NCBI RefSeq assembly: GCF_052088025.1
Contig: NZ_JBQCYD010000007.1
Location: 1 to 64,000, forward strand
Reading direction: 5' to 3'
From: Anaeromonas sp052088025
GTDB lineage: Bacteria > Bacillota > Clostridia > Tissierellales > SIT17
Length of the DNA: 64,000 nt
The position numbers and the translations under genes are program-made. The notes under the pieces are model-generated. The model was given only the letters and a program-made list of their open reading frames with translations. It did no database searches and had not been told where the DNA came from. Shown here piece after piece: positions 35,634-44,383 of the stretch (within the stretch, counting starts at the first letter, position 1; the number at the start of each line of letters is the position of its first letter).

Positions 35634-35673
35634 AAAAAAACATTAGGTCTTTTAAAGACCTAATGTTTTTTGT
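35634..35673 (-). terminator. Intrinsic terminator after hcp
   Basis: Stem ACATTAGGTCTTT / AAAGACCTAATGT with a one-base centre, A-run before and T-run after, a few bases past the hcp stop codon. Confidence 0.92.
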
Positions 35674-35675
35674 TA

Positions 35676-37329
35676 CTATCCTAATTGTCTAAGAGAATTT
35701 TTTAAATCTTGATCTGGTATACTTATCGGAGTTAAACTAAATGTATCTACTAAATATTGTAATACATTTGGTGAAATAAATGCTGGCAGAGATGGTCCTA
35801 AAAACATTCCATTTATTCCAAGAGATAATAATGCTAATAAATCAGCAACTGCTTTTTGTTCATACCAAGAAAGTACAATAGTAAGTGGCAGAGAATTCAC
35901 ATCTGTATCAAATGCATCTGCAAGTGATGAAGCTATTCTAACTGCAGAATACACATCATTACATTGGCCTACATCTAATAATCTTGGTAATCCTGCAACT
36001 GTTCCAAAGTCCAATTTATTAAATCTATATTTACCACAAGCAAGAGTCAATATTACACAATCTTTTGGAACTTTTTCGGCAAACTCAGTATAATAATTCC
36101 TACCAGGTTTTGCTCCATCACATCCACCAATTACAAAGAAATGCTTTATTTTCTCTTCCTTTACTGCACTTACTATTTCTTCAGCATGAGATAATGTAGC
36201 ATGATGACCAAACCCTACTAATATTTCTTTTTCTTCCTCGTCTTCCTTAAAACCACCTAATTCTAATGCCTTTTCTATTATTACACTAAAGTCTTTGCTT
36301 CCATCTTCATTTACTTTAATATTTTCTATTCCATCCCAACCCACTACATTTGTAGTGAATATCCTATCTTTATATGAGCCCCTAGGTCTCATAAGACAAT
36401 TTGTGGTCATTAATATACAGCCTGGAATATCATCAAATTCTTTTTGTTGGTTTTGCCATGCTGAACCATAATTTCCTACTAAATGTTTATATTTATTAAG
36501 TCTTGGATATCCATGCGCTGGTAACATTTCTCCATGTGTATAAATATTAATACCTTTTTCTTTTGTTTGTTCAAGTAACATCTCTAGGTCTCTTAAATCA
36601 TGTCCTGATACAATGATGAATGGTCCTTTCTTTATTTCTACATTTACTTTGTGAGGTTCAGGATTTTTGTAAGTTTCAGTATTTGCTTCATCTAATATTC
36701 TCATTACTTCTATACTCATATCTCCTGCTCTCATTGTCCATCTTATAAGATCTTCTACGGTTAAACTATCATCTGTTGTTGCTTCAAGCGATAAAAAATA
36801 AAAATTATCTACTTGATCACTATGGTAATTTATAAATCTTGCTTGATGACTATATGCACTTATACCTTTTAATCCATAAAGTATTGTAGAACGAAGTGAC
36901 CTTATATCTTCATCTAAATCCCTATCATACATAATACCAGCTTTTACAGAATCTCTTAGCATTTCTGCTTTAGTTTGACTAAGATTATATGTAGCAGCAT
37001 CTGGATACTTGCCTTCTGGAGCTTTCTTTCTTATTTTTTTCCTTTATCTTTTGAGATTCTTTAAGCAAACTCACATGAAAGGCTGCATCAAAATTCACAT
37101 TTGTAAGTGTAGTAAATAATGAATTTTCTACAAACTTTACAATTTCTTTATCTATAATTTCTTCATTTTCAATTAAAGGTTTAGCGTAAGACGATATCCC
37201 CTTTAATTGATATATTAATAAATCTTGTAAATTAGCTATTTCTGGAGATTTACCACATACACCATGTTTGGTGCACCCCTTTCCTCCCATTGTTTGTTCA
37301 CATTGGTAACAAAACATTTGATTATCCAT
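35676..37329 (-). pseudogene. hcp: Hydroxylamine reductase / hybrid cluster protein, frameshifted
   Basis: Two adjacent frames together make one Hcp of normal length (about 550 residues). The first part (from 37329) has the N-terminal cluster motif CYQCEQTMGGKGC...C; the second holds the hybrid-cluster ligand regions GHDLRDLE, HGEMLPAHGYP, GGCDGAKPGRNYY and LACGKYRFN. The break is at an A7 run (37034-37040 on the plus numbering, as T7): removing one A joins the frames and restores the expected KAPEGKYPDAATYNLSQTKAEM. It is either a sequencing error or a recent mutation. Hcp reduces NO or hydroxylamine. The start with AGAGG eight bases upstream is the ATG at 37329. Confidence 0.88.
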
Positions 37330-37399
37330 AATCTTCACCTCTTAAATTATTTTAAATACAATTCTATAAGTATTATTACCTTTAATATTTCTTATATAC

Positions 37400-37433
37400 A
37401 AAAAACATCAGACTTTTTATATCTGATGTTTTT
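37400..37433 (-). terminator. Intrinsic terminator after C39-like gene
   Basis: Stem AACATCAGA / TCTGATGTT with a nine-base loop and T-run on both strands. It ends the five-gene run that starts with the flavoprotein at 40519. Confidence 0.85.
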
Positions 37434-37444
37434 GCTTTTACATA

Positions 37445-38044
37445 TTATTTTAATGTAAAATATACAAATTTATTGTTTTTCAAGTTCTTAAATTCATATC
37501 TATTTTTTCTACCCCAGTTTGAAGTTTCTATATATTCTTCATTATTTTCATCTATATAATATCCAGTTATAGTTTGCCAGTGAAAATTATGTCCTGTATT
37601 TCTATAATATTGTAACATTGCAATAGGTGAATTAGATTCTAATCCTTTTATTATAAATTCATTACTTTCTAAATTTAAAGGCTTATAATTTGCTTTTAAT
37701 CTTATCCCTTTAGATTTAGCATATGATATTACACCTCTAGATAAACTATATATAGTGGGTATTCCAAAAAAGCTTGGCTTTATGAAAGTTAGTAACTCAT
37801 TCATAAATTCTTTGAATTTTTCTTTGGATATGTCTTCTTTTTCATATAAAGATTCACAAGCTTTAATATTTTTACTCATATAGTATAAAATATTAGCAGC
37901 ACTTGCTAAGCCACATCCTCTTTTAATATAGAATTCATTTTCAAGCCATCTTTGATGTGATCCATAATATATTTTTTCACCTTCATATATTGGAATGAAG
38001 GTCTTTAATGATTTTAATGATATTTTCTTCTTTTTATTTTCCAC
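37445..38044 (-). CDS. C39-like (papain-fold) peptidase family protein
   Basis: 199 residues without signal peptide or membrane segment. A likely catalytic triad is visible: Cys in KRGCGLASAANILYYM, His in HNFHWQTITGYY and Asn in IETSNWGRKN. That order (C, H, N/D) is that of Peptidase C39-like proteins. Function unknown. The GTG start at 38044 overlaps the end of the DUF523/DUF1722 gene by eleven bases and has only a weak RBS, so translation is probably coupled. Last gene of the operon. Confidence 0.7.
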   Translation of the reverse strand: MENKKKKISLKSLKTFIPIYEGEKIYYGSHQRWLENEFYIKRGCGLASAANILYYMSKNIKACESLYEKEDISKEKFKEFMNELLTFIKPSFFGIPTIYSLSRGVISYAKSKGIRLKANYKPLNLESNEFIIKGLESNSPIAMLQYYRNTGHNFHWQTITGYYIDENNEEYIETSNWGRKNRYEFKNLKNNKFVYFTLK

Positions 38045-38984
38045 TATCTTTTAAATCCATTAAAGCTTCTGGATAAGTAGACCATATTGTTTGATCTAAT
38101 AGATATTCTTCATTGTATTTTATGGCATATGTTCTAAATACATTTAATGGGACACTTAAAGGTATACTTTCATTTCTATATTTATCTAATAAATCCAAAC
38201 TGAATTTCTTTTCTTGACTAGATAATTCATCTGAAAAGTATCCAAATATGTGCATAAGTGTATTTATATAATTTGTTTCCTTAGGTAATATCTTCATAGC
38301 TTTTCCTAGATTTTCTTTATATTTTTCTACTATTTCTTCAGTGTCTAATTTTTCATGATTTGCTACAATTCTACCTAAAACTTTTAGTAACTCAGGATTA
38401 TGTGCCATAATTAAATACTTGTTTTTGCTATGAAAATCAACTAATAATTTTAAAGATTTTTCATTTTCTACATCCTTAAATCTATTCATAGTATATAAGT
38501 GTGCTAAGAAATGTTCTCTTATCTTAAAATTAGTAAGTCTCCCTTCTTCTTCAATAGCTAATTCATCATATCTTTTAAGCACCTCATCAGCAAATATGCC
38601 TGCTCCCTTACCACTTACAATAGAATTATTTTTACCTCTATAAATTTTTACATCTTTTATCCCACATGAAGGTGATCTGCCTTTTAATAAAAATCCATCT
38701 ACATCTTCTAAATCATTTAAAAAATCATCGGTAAAATCTTTCATTTTCTTCGTATAGATGTTTTTAGTTTCAGGTTGATAAAGCTCAATTTGATCATTTT
38801 CTTCTACTAATCTTATAGGTTTTCGTGGAATTCCAAGACCTATACCAACTTCAGGACAAACTGTTATGTATTCAACAAATTTGCCTAATTTATCTACAAA
38901 ATCATTTTGTATTGTAATTCCATTATATCTACACTCACAAAATCCTAAGCATTTACTTACTACAACTTTTGGTTTATCTGTCAC
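38034..38984 (-). CDS. DUF523 (TudS-like) and DUF1722 fusion protein
   Basis: 316 residues. The N-terminal half is DUF523, with Cys in KCLGFCECRYNG and GRSPSCGI; characterised DUF523 members (TudS) are [4Fe-4S] desulfidases that remove sulfur from thiouracil. The C-terminal half is DUF1722 (HFLAHLYTMNRF, LMHIFGYFSDELSSQEK), as in YbgA. A role in thiopyrimidine or thionucleoside salvage is an inference from the N-terminal family. GTG start with AGAGGTG five bases upstream. It lies 14 bp after the siroheme reductase-like gene. Confidence 0.88.
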   Translation of the reverse strand: MTDKPKVVVSKCLGFCECRYNGITIQNDFVDKLGKFVEYITVCPEVGIGLGIPRKPIRLVEENDQIELYQPETKNIYTKKMKDFTDDFLNDLEDVDGFLLKGRSPSCGIKDVKIYRGKNNSIVSGKGAGIFADEVLKRYDELAIEEEGRLTNFKIREHFLAHLYTMNRFKDVENEKSLKLLVDFHSKNKYLIMAHNPELLKVLGRIVANHEKLDTEEIVEKYKENLGKAMKILPKETNYINTLMHIFGYFSDELSSQEKKFSLDLLDKYRNESIPLSVPLNVFRTYAIKYNEEYLLDQTIWSTYPEALMDLKDSGK

Positions 38985-38998
38985 AATTTCACCTCTTC

Positions 38999-39658
38999 TT
39001 ACATGTTTTCTAAGTCATTTTTAAATTTTTCAAGCCCTACTCTTTCTATCATAAATCCTAGTTTTTCTCCCATCTCTGCATTTTCCTTATAATAAACAAA
39101 TAATTTATCTATCAAATCTAAAATTTCATCTTCTTTTAAATCTTTTTTTATTATATCTGCTACTCTTGGATTAAATCCTCCAGAGCCTCCTGCTGTAAGT
39201 GCAAGTAATCCATCAAAATCTGCTATTACCCCAATATCTTTACTATATACACTTCCACAAGCATTTCTACACCCAGCTACACCTATTTTTGTTCTACAAG
39301 GCATCTCTTGTTTTTGATATTTCCTATATAGCTTCATTCCAAGTCCTATAGTATTATATCTAACCCTTTTGCAAAAACCTGCTGGACACATTTCAACATT
39401 CTTTACTGAGTTTTGAGAAGTAACAGCAGGCTCCATATCTAATTCTTCCCAAATTGCAGGTAAATCTTCTTCAAATAAATTAGTTATAAGTATTCTTTGC
39501 CCTGAAGTAAGTTTTATTATTCCATTATATTTTTTAGCAACTTCAGTTATCTTCTCTAACTTTTCTATTGTAATAAATCCTCCAGGAATATCTGGTGTGA
39601 TAGCATATTTCCTTACTCCGTCTACAATTCTTTGTAAATTCCCATAATGTTTTCCCAT
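38999..39658 (-). CDS. Small nitrite/sulfite reductase-like siroheme Fe-S protein
   Basis: 219 residues, about half the size of an assimilatory reductase. It has a ferredoxin-like half-domain (GGFITIEKLEKITEVAKKY, SGQRILITNL) and the cluster motifs CPAGFCKR and GCRNACG that bind [4Fe-4S] and siroheme. The one-repeat form is seen in clostridia and methanogens, where its substrate (sulfite, nitrite or other) is unclear. AAGGAGAG precedes the ATG. Neighbours YwbE and an FNR-type flavoprotein could supply electrons; that flavoprotein gene is broken here. Confidence 0.87.
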   Translation of the reverse strand: MGKHYGNLQRIVDGVRKYAITPDIPGGFITIEKLEKITEVAKKYNGIIKLTSGQRILITNLFEEDLPAIWEELDMEPAVTSQNSVKNVEMCPAGFCKRVRYNTIGLGMKLYRKYQKQEMPCRTKIGVAGCRNACGSVYSKDIGVIADFDGLLALTAGGSGGFNPRVADIIKKDLKEDEILDLIDKLFVYYKENAEMGEKLGFMIERVGLEKFKNDLENM

Positions 39659-39678
39659 AAGTCTCTCCTTAATTAAAT

Positions 39679-39870
39679 TTATTTTATTTCTTTGACTCTA
39701 CCTACAATACCAGATTCAAGTCTAACCTTTATTCCATGATGATGTTCTTTTGAATTTGTTAAAATATCTTTTACTATTCCTTCAGTAAGCTTACCTGATT
39801 TTTGATCTTCTTTTTTTACAACCTTTACTTCTATTCCTTTTTTTATATTATCTCTTTTTGTTCCATTCAT
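39679..39870 (-). CDS. ywbE: YwbE family protein
   Basis: 63 residues, complete for the YwbE family (DUF2196): RDNIKKGIEVKVVKKEDQKSGKLTEGIVKDILT, then HHHGIKVRLESGIVGRVKEI. A small beta-rich protein of unknown role. AAGGGTGG precedes the ATG. It sits between the flavoprotein remnant and the siroheme reductase-like gene, 20 bp from each. Confidence 0.88.
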   Translation of the reverse strand: MNGTKRDNIKKGIEVKVVKKEDQKSGKLTEGIVKDILTNSKEHHHGIKVRLESGIVGRVKEIK

Positions 39871-39891
39871 ATTTTAACCACCCTTATATTA

Positions 39892-40519
39892 TTAATAACC
39901 AAAGAAAGGATCATTTATTATATTCTTTCTTTTAATATCCTTATCCTTTAAAGTCTTTCTTATAGATTTTATCACATTAGCACTTCCTGAAACATAATAA
40001 TATGCATCATTTTTATACTTCTGTGCGATTCCCTTTATAACTTCACTAGTTTCTTTGGATCCTGAAGTGAAATTTATATTTATTTTGTAATCTTTATTTA
40101 CAATATCCATTATATCATCTTTAAAAAGATAAAAGTCCCTAGATGAATAAATAATATTTACAAATCTCTGATTCCCCTTTTCTATTTCTTTTAATAATGA
40201 CCTTATAGGAGTTATACCTACACCTGTTGCAATCAAAACTATAGGTGTAATTTCATCTTTAAGCACAAACCATCCAAAAGGACCTCTTACATTTACCTTA
40301 TCTCCTACTTTTAAATTTATCAATTCTTTTTTAAAACTAGATATATTTTCACCAGTTCTTGTTCCAATTTTTATTACTCCTTCTTCTGGTATTGAAGCTA
40401 CACTAATTGGTATTAGTTGAGTGTAAATCTATAACAAAATAATCTTCATAGGGATTTTCTATTTTTTTTATAGTTTCAGTTGATTTATTAAATAAACCTT
40501 TAAAATCTCTCAAACGCAT
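39892..40519 (-). pseudogene. Ferredoxin-NADP+ reductase-type flavoprotein, disrupted
   Basis: The downstream part (up to about 40405) is a clear FNR-family module: PISVASIPEEGVIKIGTRTG, GDKVNVRGPFGWF, ATGVGITPIRSLL and the C-terminal DPFFGY. Upstream, an ATG at 40519 opens a frame MRLRDFKGLFNKSTETIKKI...EDYFVIDL that runs into a stop at 40403-40405. The two frames differ, and about 20 residues that normally hold the GQ and RxFS FAD-binding motifs are missing between them. The gene thus seems to have lost a short internal segment plus reading frame. An internal TTG could start a 143-residue fragment, but it would lack the FAD site. Confidence 0.75.
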
Positions 40520-40557
40520 AATATCACTCTTTTCTTTGCTTTTTTTTACTTATACCC

Positions 40558-40593
40558 AAAAAAAACTATCAGAAAAGTTTCTGATAGTTTTTT
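40558..40593 (-). terminator. Intrinsic terminator after ABC-2 permease genes
   Basis: Stem AAACTATCAGAAA / TTTCTGATAGTTT around a two-base loop with flanking A and T runs, about 30 bp past the last permease gene. Confidence 0.9.
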
Positions 40594-40623
40594 CAACCTA
40601 TAGGGTAAATAAAGAAATTATTT

Positions 40624-41622
40624 TTATTCAAGTCCTGATCTTATTTTTTTGAAAAGACCTAAATATACTAATATTGATATCACTAATACAATAGATGCAT
40701 AAAATAATATTTGTGGCCAATCACTTACTCCACTTAATACTAATTTATTACCCTTATATGACCAATAAAAGGGACTCCAATAAAAAAACTTTTGCCATTT
40801 ATCTGCTAATAATTCTATAGCAAGCACTGAAGCTATAAGTGGTAACATCAATACTTTTATACTGGATGCTGCACTCATTACATCACTACTATTTATCCCT
40901 TGAATAAATCCTAAGAGCATAGATATAATTGATCCTACTAAAATCATCACTAATAACTGAATATAATTAATATCCCTAAATCCTGTAATTAAAACTACTG
41001 CAAGAGAGCCTAATACTACTACTGCTATTCCTATTATACTCTTACCCAAAATAAATTGATTCCTTGTAGTAGGTGTAATATTTATTGCATTTATAGTGTT
41101 ATCAGATTTTTCTTCTACTATATTAAAAGATATTAGCATGCCTCCAAGTACTGCTATTAAAAGTAATACTCCATTTACTAAAGTTTGTTTAAGTGGAGGT
41201 ACAGTTTTTTCTAAATCAATTAATTCTACATTGGTATCTTCTATGTTCAGATCTAAATCATCAAATGCATTAAGTGATTTAGCAAAATTTATTAATTCTT
41301 CTGCCTCATTTCCTTCTGGCATAATATAATAATTATCAGATTCTTTAATAATTCCAATTACATTATCTCTATCTAAGACTCTTTTTTCTATATCATCTTT
41401 GCTTTCAAATGTTTCTACATTAGCATAATCTTTTAAAAACTCTATTTTTTCTTCATTTTCTCCTTCTAAAAGAGCTAAGTTTACCGTTGTATCCTCTATA
41501 CCTGGTGTAAATATATTGATTCCTATTGCTATTATTATAGGAAATAATATTAAATAAAGTGATAAAAAATCTCTTTTATTAACCTTTAAATCTCTTCTAA
41601 ATATATTAAATATCTTTTTCAT
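40624..41622 (-). CDS. ABC-2 type transporter permease (second)
   Basis: 332 residues: an N-terminal helix, a soluble external segment (about 45-135), then five helices, the ABC-2 permease pattern (MLISFNIVEEKSDNTINAINITPTTRNQFILGKS is the typical loop region before the core). Works with the ATPase and other permease encoded upstream, in a TetR-controlled efflux-type operon. AAGGAGG lies seven bases before the ATG; gap to the previous gene 15 bp. Confidence 0.9.
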   Translation of the reverse strand: MKKIFNIFRRDLKVNKRDFLSLYLILFPIIIAIGINIFTPGIEDTTVNLALLEGENEEKIEFLKDYANVETFESKDDIEKRVLDRDNVIGIIKESDNYYIMPEGNEAEELINFAKSLNAFDDLDLNIEDTNVELIDLEKTVPPLKQTLVNGVLLLIAVLGGMLISFNIVEEKSDNTINAINITPTTRNQFILGKSIIGIAVVVLGSLAVVLITGFRDINYIQLLVMILVGSIISMLLGFIQGINSSDVMSAASSIKVLMLPLIASVLAIELLADKWQKFFYWSPFYWSYKGNKLVLSGVSDWPQILFYASIVLVISILVYLGLFKKIRSGLE

Positions 41623-41637
41623 AAATCTTACCTCCTT

Positions 41638-42744
41638 CTATACTGAAAGTGTGGATTTGTATTTTTTATTTGTAAGTGCAAATAATATTATACTTACAAT
41701 TAAAAATCCACCTGTAGCTAATAATATATATGAAGTATCTCCATTTTCTAAGATTAATTCTTTAAAAGCTTCTATCATATGATATGTTGGAAATACTTTA
41801 ATCCATACAGGATTCCAAGATGGTATCATGTTTGAAATAGCTGGCAAGATTAATACTATTAAGATTAAATAAATGCTAGCAAAAGCTTGCATGATATTAT
41901 CATAAAAACCTGCTACTAATAGTCCAAGTGATGATGAAAATAGTCCTGTAGCTATTAAAAATAATATCATTAATAAATAATTTGGTCCTAATCCCATAAC
42001 TGGTATAACAATTATTAAACTAGTTATTATACTTACAAGTAAAAGCACCATAGCTTTACTTAAAAGATATTGCCACACACTAGATGCTGTAACTGCATAG
42101 GCTTTTATTACACCTTCTTTTTTATCTAAAAATACATATGCAGCTATGATAAATAAGCCCATTAGACTTCCATTAAAAGTTAAAAATGTTGGTATTAAAT
42201 TTTCTCTATCAGTTAATTTTTCTTCATTTATAGACAGAGCTCTTACATCTTGACCTTCAATACTTTCTTGTAAAATGTCACTATCTTCTATATGACCTAT
42301 TAAATATAAGTTTTTAAGCTTTTCTTTTTCATATCCTTGGATATAATACTTATAATGAAGTTTATCATCTTTTAAATTAACTACAGCTCCAAATTTTTGT
42401 TCTTTTTCTGCAATATCTTTAATTTCTTCTTCATTATTTAATATATATATTTCCTTACCTTCAGTTTCAAGTAGGTCTGCATTTACTTCCTCATCTCCGA
42501 TTTCAACTTTTACCTTTTCAATTTTACTATCTAAATCAACTTCTTTTATGCCTTCTATATAATTTTCCTTTACTTCTTTTGGTAAATCAAAATATAGATA
42601 TTCTTCACTTGTTGAACTGAAATTTTCAGGTACTACAGTTAGTAATATTACAAGTAATAATATTCCTATAAAAAATTCTATATAAATATAAAAACCTCTA
42701 AAGGCAATCTTCATCTCTTTTAGAAAGCTAGACCATAATTTCAT
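41638..42744 (-). CDS. ABC-2 type transporter permease (first)
   Basis: 368 residues with the same plan as its neighbour: one N-terminal helix, a charged external domain (about 40-185), then five helices, with the segment KEGVIKAYAVTASSVWQYLLSKA before the core. A heterodimer with the second permease is likely. RBS AAGGGAG upstream; it starts one base after the ATPase gene ends. Confidence 0.9.
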   Translation of the reverse strand: MKLWSSFLKEMKIAFRGFYIYIEFFIGILLLVILLTVVPENFSSTSEEYLYFDLPKEVKENYIEGIKEVDLDSKIEKVKVEIGDEEVNADLLETEGKEIYILNNEEEIKDIAEKEQKFGAVVNLKDDKLHYKYYIQGYEKEKLKNLYLIGHIEDSDILQESIEGQDVRALSINEEKLTDRENLIPTFLTFNGSLMGLFIIAAYVFLDKKEGVIKAYAVTASSVWQYLLSKAMVLLLVSIITSLIIVIPVMGLGPNYLLMILFLIATGLFSSSLGLLVAGFYDNIMQAFASIYLILIVLILPAISNMIPSWNPVWIKVFPTYHMIEAFKELILENGDTSYILLATGGFLIVSIILFALTNKKYKSTLSV

Positions 42745-42745
42745 A

Positions 42746-43600
42746 TTATTTTAGCTCCCTTCCTGTGACCTTTATAAATATTTCTTCAAGAGTTGCTTCT
42801 TTGGTATGCATAGTTTGAATTTCATAATTTTCTATTATATTTTTAAGTTTGTTTTTTTCATCTTCTAAGATAGTAGAATATTTTTCCTTTATTATTTCTT
42901 CATTTTTTATATACTCAACTTCTACTAATTTTTCACCATATTGTAATTTTAAGTTCTTAGGTGAATCAATTAGCTTTATTTCACCATCTACAATAAATGC
43001 CACCCTATCACATAGTTCATCTGCTATAAACATATTGTGAGTAGTTAAAAATACGGTCACACCCTCACTATTTTTTTCTTTTATAATGCTCTTTATGGTA
43101 GAAGCTATGGCAGGATCTAGTCCTGTAGTAGGCTCATCTAAAAACCACAGCTCAGGATTATTAATCATTGATCTTGCAAATGTAAGTCTATGTTTCATTC
43201 CTTTTGAAAATTCTCCAGCTCTAATATCTTCCTTACCATCTAATCCCACGAGTTTTAATAATTCCACGGGATCTCTTGTTTCACCATCAAATAATTTTCT
43301 ATAAAAATCCAAATTTTCTTTTGCAGTAAGTTTACTATATACATTTGATTGTTCAAAACTCATTCCTATTTTGTTAAACATTTCAGGAGAAAATTTCTTT
43401 GCATCATATCCTGCAACTTTTACTTCCCCTTTTTGAAGTTGTAAAAGTCCAGTTAAAATTCCTTGTGTTGTAGACTTTCCTGCTCCTGATGGACCTAAAA
43501 ATCCAAAAACCTCACCTTTTTCTACTTCAAAACTGACATCTTTAACTGAATAATTTCCATCCTTGTTATAAGAATGATATAAATTTTTCACACTAATCAT
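42746..43600 (-). CDS. ABC transporter ATP-binding protein
   Basis: 284-residue ATPase of the ABC-2/drug-export type: Walker A GPSGAGKSTTQG, Q-loop in GMSFEQSNVYSK, signature FSKGMKHRL, Walker B LWFLDEPTTGLD, H-loop TTHNM. A C-terminal extension of about 70 residues follows. It overlaps the TetR gene by eight bases, and AAGGGAGG lies before its ATG. Confidence 0.94.
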   Translation of the reverse strand: MISVKNLYHSYNKDGNYSVKDVSFEVEKGEVFGFLGPSGAGKSTTQGILTGLLQLQKGEVKVAGYDAKKFSPEMFNKIGMSFEQSNVYSKLTAKENLDFYRKLFDGETRDPVELLKLVGLDGKEDIRAGEFSKGMKHRLTFARSMINNPELWFLDEPTTGLDPAIASTIKSIIKEKNSEGVTVFLTTHNMFIADELCDRVAFIVDGEIKLIDSPKNLKLQYGEKLVEVEYIKNEEIIKEKYSTILEDEKNKLKNIIENYEIQTMHTKEATLEEIFIKVTGRELK

Positions 43601-44225
43601 TTACGCTTCCTCCCTTATAAAATAGCTTTTTAAAAACTTCTATATATTCATCTATATCTTTTTCTATTACTTTATAATTTACTTTCTCAGTATTACTTAT
43701 TATTTCTTTCTTTATTTTTTCTCCATATTTTTCAAAAGTCCAGTTTATAATATCAAATATTTTTTTTCTATCAATATCATCTCTGAAAATTGAAAAATCA
43801 ATATTTTTAGTATAAATTTTATCTACTAAACCCAATGAATAATTATCAGTTAAATTCTTCATCTCATCCACTGAACTATCTTCAAATATTTTAGCAAAAA
43901 AATTAAATATATAAGGATATTTATCTGTCATTTTAAGCTTTATAATTCCAGCTTCTTTGATCCTTAAAAGTAAATCTCTTTCATCCCAATCAATATTTCC
44001 TTCTATATTTTTAATTGTTTCTCTTATAGTGAATTCTTTTAAGAACTCATATAATTTCTTCTTAGTACCAAAATAATGATATAATAGCCCTTTTGAAATT
44101 TCTGCATTTTTTACAATATTATTTGTTGATGCTTTCTCAAAACTATTTTTACTAAATTCTTCTAAAGCACTATTTATTATCCTATCTTGTTTTTCTATTT
44201 CAATTTTTTCTAATGTTTCTTCCAT
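43593..44225 (-). CDS. TetR/AcrR family transcriptional regulator
   Basis: 210 residues. The N-terminal HTH reads ASTNNIVKNAEISKGLLYHY with the following FGTKKKLYEFL typical of TetR proteins; the C-terminal ligand domain has no recognisable relative. First gene of the operon with the ATPase and two permeases. Two matching 17-bp inverted repeats over its promoter (44253-44303) make autorepression likely. GAGAGGATG precedes the ATG. Confidence 0.93.
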   Translation of the reverse strand: MEETLEKIEIEKQDRIINSALEEFSKNSFEKASTNNIVKNAEISKGLLYHYFGTKKKLYEFLKEFTIRETIKNIEGNIDWDERDLLLRIKEAGIIKLKMTDKYPYIFNFFAKIFEDSSVDEMKNLTDNYSLGLVDKIYTKNIDFSIFRDDIDRKKIFDIINWTFEKYGEKIKKEIISNTEKVNYKVIEKDIDEYIEVFKKLFYKGGSVND

Positions 44226-44252
44226 ATTTTTTCATCCTCTCATAAAAATCCA

Positions 44253-44303
44253 TTGACTTGCTTGGTCAATTTAATCATATCACACCTTGACTCTTGTGGT
44301 CAA
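44253..44303 (-). promoter_or_regulatory. Twin TetR-type operators
   Basis: On the minus strand, TTGACCACAAGAGTCAA (44287-44303) and TTGACCAAGCAAGTCAA (44253-44269) share TTGACCA and AGTCAA ends, 34 bp centre to centre. The first overlaps the -35 box, the second the start of transcription. Confidence 0.75.
44274..44303 (-). promoter_or_regulatory. Promoter of tetR-ABC-2 operon
   Basis: TTGACC at 44298-44303, 18-bp spacer, TATGAT at 44274-44279 on the minus strand, between and within the two operator copies. Confidence 0.65.
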
Positions 44304-44383
44304 TATATATTTTGAAGTTTTATATTTTAATTATATGTGTTAATATATAATTAAGATTCTATCAAATATAAGGAGGTAGTTTA

